Part shown: positions 21,134 to 27,442 of the stretch, piece after piece
Layout: each line of letters starts with the position of its first letter
How positions within the stretch are numbered: the stretch's first letter is position 1
NCBI GenBank assembly: GCA_030040955.1
Contig: JASHSH010000365.1
Span: 1 to 27,442, forward strand
DNA length: 27,442 bases
Reading direction: 5' to 3'
From: Rhodospirillales bacterium
GTDB lineage: Bacteria; Pseudomonadota; Alphaproteobacteria; Rhodospirillales; Magnetospirillaceae
Translations under genes and position numbers: made by a program
Notes under the pieces: model-generated
The model's input: the letters and a program-made list of their open reading frames with translations, nothing else
Told to the model about the DNA's origin: nothing
Database searches by the model: none

Positions 21134-23368
21134 ATGGCGCGGCTGAGAAAGTTTCATGTCACGACCGGGGTTAGCCTGGTCGAAGCGCCCGAAGTCGGTC
21201 TCTCCATCCTCTGCGGCTGTCCCGGCGACGTGGTGAAACACCTCATGCGCCGCGGCCTGATCGTGGAGGCCGAGGCCAGCGGGGTGCGCTTCGAGACCGG
21301 GCCGAACGCGATTCTGCTGTCCGACGTGACGTTGCAGAACGGCATGTTCTGCAACCTGGCCGAATTCCCCGTTCTCCAGATGCTCTACCTCCAGGGCATG
21401 CTGCTGCCCGGGCATCCGAACAACAAGGGCCAGAAGCCGCTGCTCATCGGCCTGCGCGAGCAGGTCGAGACGCAGATGCGCTACATCCACCGCGGCAATT
21501 ACGGACTGACCAGCGTCGAGGAGATGATGGCCGCTGGCGCCGATCGCGCGCAGGCGGAAGAGCTGATGCGCATGAAGCTGCGCTTCGCCTTCGGCAGGAT
21601 TTTGCCGCCCGAGCAGCTGCTCGATACCCTCCATCTCGGCCGCGATCCGGTGACCGTGCGCGGCGGGCTCGAATTTCGCCGCATCGCGCTCAATCTGTTC
21701 CAGATCTCGCTCGGCGACGAGTCCGTCATCGTCGATCTCAACCTGCCCGACGAGCAGCACTATCCAGCGCCCTACACGCTCGGCAAATACAGCATCGACC
21801 GCGAATATTTCGCCGTGGTCCACAGCGGCGACGGCGACGGCTGGGACCCCAACCGGCCCTGCATGAGCAGCATGGTGATGTTCCAGGGCCGCGTGTACCT
21901 GATCGACGCGGGACCGAATCTTCACCACAACCTCACCGCGCTCGGCATCAGCGTGAACGAGCTGGACGGGTTGTTCCACACCCACTGCCACGACGACCAT
22001 TTCGCCGGGTTGACCGCCCTGCTGCACGCCGACCGGCGCATCAAGTATTACGCCACGCCCCTGGTGCGCGCCTCGGTCACCAAGAAGTTCGCCGCGTTGA
22101 TGGCGACCGACGACGAGGTGTTCTCGCACTGCTTCGAGCCGCACGATCTCGAGTCCGACCAATGGAACAACATCGACGGCCTCGAGGTGAAGCCGATCCT
22201 CTCGCCGCATCCGGTGGAGACCAGCTGCTACCTGTTCCGCGCGCCCTGGGAGGGCAGCTACCGCAGCTATGCGCATCTCGCCGACCTGGTCTCGCTCAAG
22301 GTGCTGGCCGGGATGCAGGCGACCAACGAGAAGCCGGGCATCGCCAAGAGCTTCTACGACAAGGTCGCCTCCGACTATTCGGTGCCGACCAATCTGAAGA
22401 AGATCGATATCGGCGGCGGGCTGATCCACGGGGTGGTCGAGGATTTCGTCGGCGACCAGTCCGACAAGATCGTGCTGGCGCACACTTCGCGCGAGCTGAC
22501 CGTGGCCGAGAAGGAGATCGGCTCCGGCGCGCCGTTCGGCTCGGTCGACGTCATCATTCCGGGCGACAATCATTTTGCCTGGCGCAATGCGTTCGAGGGG
22601 TTGCGCACCTGCTTCCCGTTCGCGCCGCATCACGACGTGCGCATGCTGCTCAACAGCCCCCTCGTCATCTACAATCCCGAGACCATCCTGATGCGCCAGG
22701 GTCAGGCGGTGACCCACATGTTCCTGGTGGTCACCGGCATGGTCGACATGTTCCGCGAGGGCTCGCCGGTGAACGGGCAGCTTTCCGCCGGCGCGCTGAT
22801 CGGCGACGCCGCCGCGATCCAAAGCGGCCAAGCCAACAAGACCTACCGCGCGGCGAGCTTCGTGCAGGCGCTGAAGATCTCCAGCGAGCTGTTCCGCCAG
22901 TTCGCCGAGCGCAACGGCCTGGTCGAGGAGGTGATGGCGATCGACGCAAGGCGCGACTTCCTCCGCTCGACCTGGGTGTGCTCCGAGGCGCTCACCCAGT
23001 CCAACCTGAACCGGGTCGCGCGCACCATGTCGGAGCGCAGCTACGCGGCCGAGGAGACGGTGGACACCGGCGGCCGGCTCGCCTTCCTCAAGGAGGGCAA
23101 GCTCGAGCTCTCCATCGGCAAGCGGGTGGTCGACACGCTGCTGCCCGGCGACTTCTTCGGCGAGGAGGACACGGTCCCCGAGTTCAACGGCTCGGCGCGC
23201 ATCCGCGCGCTCGGCCCCTCGCATGTCTACCTGACCGACCCCGACGTGGTGGCGCACGTTCCGGTGATGCGCTGGCGCCTGCTGGAGGGCTACCGCCGCC
23301 GCGCCCGCACCGGCGAGATCAAGGGCGTGAAGGCGCCCGCGACGTCCCCCTCGCCCGCCGCCGGCTAG
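21134..23368 (+). CDS. MBL-fold hydrolase with two cNMP-binding-like domains (paralogue without hemerythrin)
   Basis: The protein has 744 residues and aligns without a gap to the preceding gene over at least the first 290. In about the first 120 residues I count some 19 differences by eye. The unrecognised N-terminal region (1-215) and the MBL domain are kept: HCHDDH at 284-289, SPHPVET, AHLAD and LIHG. Two cNMP-like folds follow. The first cassette reads GDAA where GEMA or GELA is usual, and its Arg position is also lost (QA instead of PR), so it is even less likely to bind a cyclic nucleotide. After PVMRWRLLEGYRRR the protein ends in a short Ala/Pro tail, just where the first copy continues into hemerythrin. 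No signal peptide or membrane segment is visible. It may act as the O2-blind partner, perhaps as a heteromer; this is inference. Its stop TAG overlaps the lutC stop on the other strand. Confidence 0.85.
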   Translation: MARLRKFHVTTGVSLVEAPEVGLSILCGCPGDVVKHLMRRGLIVEAEASGVRFETGPNAILLSDVTLQNGMFCNLAEFPVLQMLYLQGMLLPGHPNNKGQKPLLIGLREQVETQMRYIHRGNYGLTSVEEMMAAGADRAQAEELMRMKLRFAFGRILPPEQLLDTLHLGRDPVTVRGGLEFRRIALNLFQISLGDESVIVDLNLPDEQHYPAPYTLGKYSIDREYFAVVHSGDGDGWDPNRPCMSSMVMFQGRVYLIDAGPNLHHNLTALGISVNELDGLFHTHCHDDHFAGLTALLHADRRIKYYATPLVRASVTKKFAALMATDDEVFSHCFEPHDLESDQWNNIDGLEVKPILSPHPVETSCYLFRAPWEGSYRSYAHLADLVSLKVLAGMQATNEKPGIAKSFYDKVASDYSVPTNLKKIDIGGGLIHGVVEDFVGDQSDKIVLAHTSRELTVAEKEIGSGAPFGSVDVIIPGDNHFAWRNAFEGLRTCFPFAPHHDVRMLLNSPLVIYNPETILMRQGQAVTHMFLVVTGMVDMFREGSPVNGQLSAGALIGDAAAIQSGQANKTYRAASFVQALKISSELFRQFAERNGLVEEVMAIDARRDFLRSTWVCSEALTQSNLNRVARTMSERSYAAEETVDTGGRLAFLKEGKLELSIGKRVVDTLLPGDFFGEEDTVPEFNGSARIRALGPSHVYLTDPDVVAHVPVMRWRLLEGYRRRARTGEIKGVKAPATSPSPAAG

Positions 23369-24024
23369 ACCAGCACGACCAGCAGCCGCTTCGGCCCGTG
23401 GACGCCGTAGGCGAGCGTCTGCTCGATGTCGGCCGTCTTCGACGGGCCCGAGATCAGCAGCAGATTGGTGGGCATCGCGCGCGACCATTCCTGCTCGCGC
23501 ATCGCCTGCCACATCGTGTCGTAGATGCGCGCCACTTCGAGCAGGGCGATGTGCACCGGCGGCACGAGCGAGAGCGTGCGCGGCTCGTCGGCCGAGGGAA
23601 TGAGGATCAGGCTGCCGGTGGCGGCGATGCCGCCGAGCGTCGCGGTCAGCCCGGCGCCGTTCTCCGCGAACAGCGCGGCCTTCCACTCCGCCAACGGCCG
23701 GTCGTAGGGGATCAGACGCGGACCCGCGCCCAATCCCGGCCAGCGCTCGGCGATGCGCCGGCCCGGTTCGGTCCGGGGCGCCAGGATCAGCGAGGGCAGC
23801 GATTGCGCAACCATCCAGGCATGAATCGCCGGCACCCAGTCCGCTCCGCGCGCGTCCAGGAATTCGGTATGCACCGCCTCCATGGCGCGACGCAGGCGGG
23901 CGAGCCGTTCCTCCCCGCCCATGCCGATTCCGGCGACCGGGGCGAAATCCTCGTCCGGCGGCGTGACGGTCGCGGGCGCCCCGGCTCGAAGCCGGGTGAG
24001 AATGGCGGAGCGCGCGTCAGGCAT
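23365..24024 (-). CDS. lutC: LutC/LUD-domain protein of the L-lactate oxidation complex
   Basis: The protein has 219 residues from an ATG at 24024; the longer open frame upstream is the shadow of lutB. It is a single LUD domain like LutC/YkgG, with ATLGGIAATGSLILIPS, PRTLSLVPPVHIALL and NLLLISGPSKTADIEQTLAYGVHGPK, the last carrying the family's SGPSxTADIE signature. With LutA and LutB it forms an iron-sulfur complex that oxidises L-lactate to pyruvate in the cytoplasm or at the membrane. Its start overlaps the lutB stop by eight bases, so the genes are co-translated. Its own stop TAG shares the palindrome CTAG (23365-23368) with the stop of the convergent MBL gene. Confidence 0.92.
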   Translation of the reverse strand: MPDARSAILTRLRAGAPATVTPPDEDFAPVAGIGMGGEERLARLRRAMEAVHTEFLDARGADWVPAIHAWMVAQSLPSLILAPRTEPGRRIAERWPGLGAGPRLIPYDRPLAEWKAALFAENGAGLTATLGGIAATGSLILIPSADEPRTLSLVPPVHIALLEVARIYDTMWQAMREQEWSRAMPTNLLLISGPSKTADIEQTLAYGVHGPKRLLVVLV

Positions 24025-25438
24025 CGGGCAACCCCGCGCGGCGCGCCAGCTCGTGCAGGCTCCGCCGGGCGAATCGGGGCCGCGCGCGCACCCGCATCCA
24101 ATCGCGCAATCCGGGGAGCCCTCGCGGCAGCAGCCCGCCCAGACGGGTGAGCGTCCAGACCATCGGGCGATACAGAACCGGCGTGGCGTAGATCGCGGCC
24201 CAGGCCGACCAGACGAGCGACTCGAACGCGCTTCGCCGCGCTCCCGCGCCCTGCACCGCGCGGCTGTCCGCCCGCGTGCCCTCGCGGCGCAGCCGCACCA
24301 AGATGTCGCCGATGGGGATCGCCACCGGGCAGATTTCGGTGCAGGCCTCGCACAACGCGGAGGCATGCGGCAGATCGCCCACCTTCTCCAGTCCCAGCAT
24401 CTGCGGCATCAGGATCTTGCCGATCGGTCCCGGATAGGTGCCGGGATAGGCGTGGCCGCCCACCCGCGTATAGACGGGGCAATGGTTCATGCAGGCCCCG
24501 CAGCGGATGCAGCGCAGCACGTCGCGCAGCTCGGCATCGGCGTAGACGCGGGTGCGCCCGTTGTCGAGGATCACGAGGTGCATCTCGTCGGGCCCGTCCT
24601 TCTCTCCCGCGCGCCGCGGACCGGTGATCATGTTGACGTAGCCGGTGATCGGCTGGCCGGTGGCGGAGCGGGTGAGCAGCGCGAGCAACGCGGGCACCTG
24701 GTCGAGCCGCTCGATCACCTTTTCGATGCCCATCAGCGCGATATGGACCGGCGGAACCGTGGTGCACAGCCGCCCGTTGCCCTCGTTCTCGACCAGCACC
24801 AGCGTGCCGGTTTCGGCGACGGCGAAATTCACCCCGCTGATGCCGGCATCCGCCCGCTCGAACTTCTCGCGCAGCACGGCGCGCGCCAGCGCCGTCAGCT
24901 CGTCCACCTCCTCGGAATAGCGCGCCCCCTTGATCCGCTCGAAGAACAGCTTGGCGATCTGGCGCCGGTTCTTGTGGATCGCCGGCATGATGATGTGCGA
25001 GGGCGTCTCGTGGTCGAGCTGGATGATGTATTCGCCGAGATCCGCCTCCAGCACCTCGATGCCTTCGCCCTCGAGGAAGTGGTTGAGATGCATCTCCTCG
25101 GAGACCATCGACTTGCCCTTGACCACCAGGCGCGCGCCGCGCCGGCGCAGGATATCGCCGACGATGGCATTGCCCTGCTCCACCGTCTCCGCCCAATGGA
25201 CGCGCACGCCACGCTCGACCAGTTTGGCCTCGAGGCGCTCGAGCAGCTCGGGAAGCCGGGCCAGCGCGCGAAGGCGGGCGGCGGCGCCGAGGGCGCGCAG
25301 ACCGGCCCAGTCGCCCGCCCGGGCGAACAGATCGGCGCGGCGGCTCATCAGCCCGTCCATGGCGCGGCGGAAGTTGGCCCGCAGTTCGGGATCGGCCAGG
25401 GCCTTTCGCGCCGAGACGCGGAATTCAGCCGTCGCCAC
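24017..25438 (-). CDS. lutB: LutB, iron-sulfur and LUD-domain subunit of the L-lactate oxidation complex
   Basis: The protein has 473 residues from a GTG at 25438, preceded by GGGAGCGGA and overlapping the lutA stop by 14 bases. The LUD domain covers about 60-300, with VVKGKSMVSEEMHLNHFLE (106-124), ISGVNFAVAETGTLVLVENEG (200-220) and TTVPPVHIALMGIEKV. Ferredoxin-type Cys motifs follow: C310, C313, C316, C320 in RCIRCGACMNHCPVY, and C363, C366, C370 in CEACTEICPVAIP; the first supplies four ligands and the second Cys set completes a two-[4Fe-4S] arrangement. The final hundred residues contain WSAWAAIYATPVLYRPMVW, common in LutB. It passes electrons from lactate oxidation onward, presumably to quinone. 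The length is normal for the family. Confidence 0.94.
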   Translation of the reverse strand: MATAEFRVSARKALADPELRANFRRAMDGLMSRRADLFARAGDWAGLRALGAAARLRALARLPELLERLEAKLVERGVRVHWAETVEQGNAIVGDILRRRGARLVVKGKSMVSEEMHLNHFLEGEGIEVLEADLGEYIIQLDHETPSHIIMPAIHKNRRQIAKLFFERIKGARYSEEVDELTALARAVLREKFERADAGISGVNFAVAETGTLVLVENEGNGRLCTTVPPVHIALMGIEKVIERLDQVPALLALLTRSATGQPITGYVNMITGPRRAGEKDGPDEMHLVILDNGRTRVYADAELRDVLRCIRCGACMNHCPVYTRVGGHAYPGTYPGPIGKILMPQMLGLEKVGDLPHASALCEACTEICPVAIPIGDILVRLRREGTRADSRAVQGAGARRSAFESLVWSAWAAIYATPVLYRPMVWTLTRLGGLLPRGLPGLRDWMRVRARPRFARRSLHELARRAGLPDA

Positions 25439-26171
25439 GCGTCCGCTCCCACAGGAATTCGGCGATGTGCATGGGGCGCACCCGTTCGCCACGCTTGGCG
25501 AGGACGCCGCCGATATTGAGCAGGCAGCCGCAGTCGCCGGAGATCAGCGCCTCCGCCCCGGTGGCGACCACCGCATCGGCCTTGTCGGTCGCCATCGCGC
25601 TCGAAATCTCGGGCTGACGCACCGAGAACACGCCGCCGAATCCGCAGCATTCGCGCTCGCGCGCGACCTCGACCAGGGTCACATTGGCGAGTTCGCGCAA
25701 CAGAAGCTTGGGCTGGTCGCCGACGCCCATCAGGCGCATCGCGTGGCACGAGCCATGCCACGCGACGGTGATCGGCGGACCGAGATCGCGCGGCTTCAGC
25801 CCGATCACGTCGACCAGGAACTGGGTGAGCTCGATGACCCGGGCCGCGACCCGATCCGCCGCCGCCGCATCTTGCGTGCCGGCGAACAGCGCGTGGTAGT
25901 GCGCGCGCATCATGCCGGCGCAGGAGCCGGAGGGGACGACGATCGGAAGGTCGCGCGGGAACAGGCCGAGCTGCGCCGTCGCGACCCGCCTCGCCTCTTC
26001 GGTCCGGCCCGCGCTGTAGGCCGGCTGCCCACAGCAGCTCTGGCCGCGGGGATAGATGACTTCGACGCCCTGCGCCCGCAGTAGCCGGATGCCGGCCATG
26101 CCGGCCTCGGGAAAGAACAGATCCGCCAGGCAGGTGCCGAAATAGTAGACCGCCGCTGGGCGCTCCGGCAT
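25425..26171 (-). CDS. lutA: LutA, CCG-domain iron-sulfur subunit of the L-lactate oxidation complex
   Basis: The protein has 248 residues, normal for LutA/YkgE. It starts at an ATG with a very strong GGAGGGAGG ribosome site. Two cysteine-rich CCG domains are visible: GTCLADLFFPEAG (12-24) with SCCGQPAYSAG (45-55), and HGSCHAMRLMG (139-149) with ECCGFGGVFSV (174-184). Such domains hold non-cubane iron-sulfur clusters, as in heterodisulfide reductase. It is the first gene of lutABC, which turns L-lactate into pyruvate. It is divergent from the D-lactate dehydrogenase-like gene; the 45 to 75 bases between them probably hold both promoters. No LutR/LldR regulator gene is in the window. Confidence 0.94.
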   Translation of the reverse strand: MPERPAAVYYFGTCLADLFFPEAGMAGIRLLRAQGVEVIYPRGQSCCGQPAYSAGRTEEARRVATAQLGLFPRDLPIVVPSGSCAGMMRAHYHALFAGTQDAAAADRVAARVIELTQFLVDVIGLKPRDLGPPITVAWHGSCHAMRLMGVGDQPKLLLRELANVTLVEVARERECCGFGGVFSVRQPEISSAMATDKADAVVATGAEALISGDCGCLLNIGGVLAKRGERVRPMHIAEFLWERTRGDG

Positions 26172-26174
26172 TCG

Positions 26175-26183
26175 CCTCCCTCC
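26175..26183 (-). promoter_or_regulatory. Strong ribosome-binding site of lutA
   Basis: On the minus strand GGAGGGAGG is followed by CGA and the lutA ATG at 26171; the GGAGGG part has a six-base spacing. It is the best Shine-Dalgarno sequence seen in the window and suggests high translation of lutA. Confidence 0.7.
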
Positions 26184-26246
26184 GATCCCTGGCCGGTGTT
26201 TGAATTATCGCGCATTATGATGGGGACCGCGCCGACGCAAAAGTCC

Positions 26247-27442
26247 ATGGCACCGCCGCCCTACGACCACATCGCCCAACGGCTCGCCGACCATCTGCCG
26301 CCCGAGCGCATCGTGACCGATCCGCTGCGCCTGATGACGTGGGGGACCGATGCGAGCCTCTACCGGCTGGTGCCCAAGATCGTCGTCGTGGTGGAGAGCG
26401 AAGAGGATGTCCGCCTGGTGCTGGAGACCTGCCGGGCGTTCGGCGTTCCGCTCACCTTCCGCGCGGCGGGAACGAGCCTGTCCGGCCAGGCGCTGAGCGA
26501 CTCCGTCCTCGCCGTGCTCGGCGACAAATGGAACTGGGCCGCGGTGGAGGCGGGCGGCGACCGGCTGCGGGTGCGCCCCGGCATGATCGGCGCCGAGGCC
26601 AATCGCCGGCTCGCGCCCTATGGCCGCAAGATCGGCCCCGACCCGGCCTCGATCGACGCCTGCAAGATCGGCGGCATCGTGTCGAACAATTCGAGCGGCA
26701 TGTGCTGCGGCGTGGCCCAAAACACCTACCACACGATGGAAGCGCTGCGCTTCATGCTGACCGACGGCACGGTGCTCGACACCGGCGACGAGACCAGCCG
26801 CGCGGTGTTCCGCCAGAGCCATTCGGGGCTCCTGAACGAGATCGACGCGCTCGCCCGCGACGTGCGCGCCGACGACGAGTTCGCCGCCCGCATCCGGCAC
26901 AAGTTCCGCATCAAATGCACCACCGGCTACAGCATCAACGCGCTGGTCGACTACGCCGATCCGATCGACATCCTCGCCCATCTGATGGTCGGCTCCGAGG
27001 GTACGCTCGGCTTCGTCTCCGAAGTGGTCTACCGCACCGTGCCCGAGCATGCGCACAAGGCCACCGCGCTGCTGTTCTTCGCCGACATCGTCGCCGCCAG
27101 CCGGGCGGTGATGGCGCTGGAGAAGGAGCCGGTGGCGGCGGTCGAGTTGTTCGACCGGGCGAGCCTGCGCTCGGTCGAGGGCAAGCCCGGCGTGCCCGAG
27201 CGGGTGCGCGACCTGCCCGACGAGGCGGCGGCGCTGCTGATCGAGACGCGCGCGGAATCGCCGGCGGCGCTCGGCGCCAACCGGGAATCGGTGGCGCGCG
27301 CGCTTGCGTCCTGCGAGATGCTGGACGCGCTCGCTTTCACGACCGATGCGGCCGAGGCCGCGCTGCTCTGGAACGTGCGCAAGGGGTTGATCCCATCGGC
27401 GGGCGGCGCGCGCCCCAACGGCACCTCGATGATCATCGAGGA
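26247..27442 (+). CDS. dld: FAD-dependent D-lactate dehydrogenase-like oxidase (cut by right edge)
   Basis: 398 codons are visible from the ATG at 26247; in-frame ATGs at 26217 and 26220 would add up to ten residues, and none has a good ribosome site. The N-terminal FAD-binding (PCMH-type) domain shows TWGTDASLYRLVPKIVV, FRAAGTSLSGQALS (71-84) and KIGGIVSNNSSGM, followed by KCTTGYSINALVDY and LMVGSEGTLGF. The long acceptor-side domain then begins. This type is found beside lutABC/lldEFG genes, for example the Dld-II D-lactate dehydrogenase of Shewanella, which continues into a C-terminal iron-sulfur domain; whether that is present here is outside the window. It would oxidise D-lactate to pyruvate at the membrane, complementing the L-lactate complex next door. 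Glycolate oxidase subunit GlcD or another 2-hydroxyacid oxidase remains possible. Confidence 0.85.
   Translation, partial: MAPPPYDHIAQRLADHLPPERIVTDPLRLMTWGTDASLYRLVPKIVVVVESEEDVRLVLETCRAFGVPLTFRAAGTSLSGQALSDSVLAVLGDKWNWAAVEAGGDRLRVRPGMIGAEANRRLAPYGRKIGPDPASIDACKIGGIVSNNSSGMCCGVAQNTYHTMEALRFMLTDGTVLDTGDETSRAVFRQSHSGLLNEIDALARDVRADDEFAARIRHKFRIKCTTGYSINALVDYADPIDILAHLMVGSEGTLGFVSEVVYRTVPEHAHKATALLFFADIVAASRAVMALEKEPVAAVELFDRASLRSVEGKPGVPERVRDLPDEAAALLIETRAESPAALGANRESVARALASCEMLDALAFTTDAAEAALLWNVRKGLIPSAGGARPNGTSMIIE

Noticed and set aside
20984..23686. 900-codon minus-strand open frame opposite the second MBL gene
   Set aside because: Antisense shadow; it also runs through lutC in the wrong frame and has no family-like motifs.
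22162..25519. Plus-strand open frames 22162-24150 and 23882-25519
   Set aside because: Out of frame with the MBL gene or antisense to lutBC; no motifs.
26205..26221. ATTAT repeated around CGCGC in the lutA/dld gap as a regulator site
   Set aside because: It is a short direct repeat, not the TNGTNNNACNA-type palindrome expected for FadR-family GntR regulators such as LldR.
26205..27056. 283-codon minus-strand open frame opposite the dehydrogenase gene
   Set aside because: Shadow; the plus strand carries FAD-binding motifs.

Overview
This is a GC-rich, densely packed bacterial window with 19 protein-coding genes, two of them cut by the window edges. Codon use, the SPINDLY-type TPR glycosyltransferases and the lactate-utilisation cluster suggest an alphaproteobacterium, perhaps Rhodospirillales-like. 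That placement is inference: there is no rRNA or other phylogenetic marker. I saw no tRNA, rRNA, IS element, integrase, phage gene or CRISPR array. No gene-free stretch exceeds about 180 bases.

Region A (1-18262) is a surface-glycan or protein-glycosylation island. It holds a cut TPR protein, three paralogous proteins with TPRs followed by a GT9/heptosyltransferase-like domain (two on minus, one divergent on plus), and a 93-residue orphan with an MNRKERRAA N-terminus. A tight minus-strand operon follows (12808 down to 7015): rfbD, a CgeB/GT1-like glycosyltransferase, a TPR plus GT41 (O-GlcNAc-transferase-like) protein, and an unusual GT-A / TPR / 2OG-Fe(II) oxygenase fusion. Diverging from it is a methyltransferase fused to a StrF-like glycosyltransferase. 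Next come a GT4 glycosyltransferase translationally coupled to an RfbA homologue with an erased active site, and a second TPR-GT41 gene on plus. A reasonable overall reading is O-glycosylation of a secreted or surface protein (flagellin or S-layer are the usual suspects) or assembly of a rhamnose-containing glycan. No acceptor gene is in the window.

Region B (18263-23368) is the most unusual part. Two tandem plus-strand paralogues share a long N-terminal region I do not recognise, a metallo-beta-lactamase (MBL) hydrolase domain with intact metal ligands, and two cyclic-nucleotide-binding-like folds with degraded phosphate-binding cassettes. The first copy also carries a C-terminal bacteriohemerythrin domain with all seven di-iron ligands; the second lacks it. 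Each has a candidate sigma-70-type promoter about 70 nt upstream, and the first leader contains a perfect 10-bp hairpin. They look like an O2- or redox-linked signalling or hydrolase pair.

Region C (23365-27442) is core metabolism with very GC-rich third positions: lutA-lutB-lutC on minus with overlapping ends, and a divergent FAD-dependent D-lactate dehydrogenase-like gene running off the right edge. Together they would oxidise lactate to pyruvate and feed electrons to the respiratory chain.
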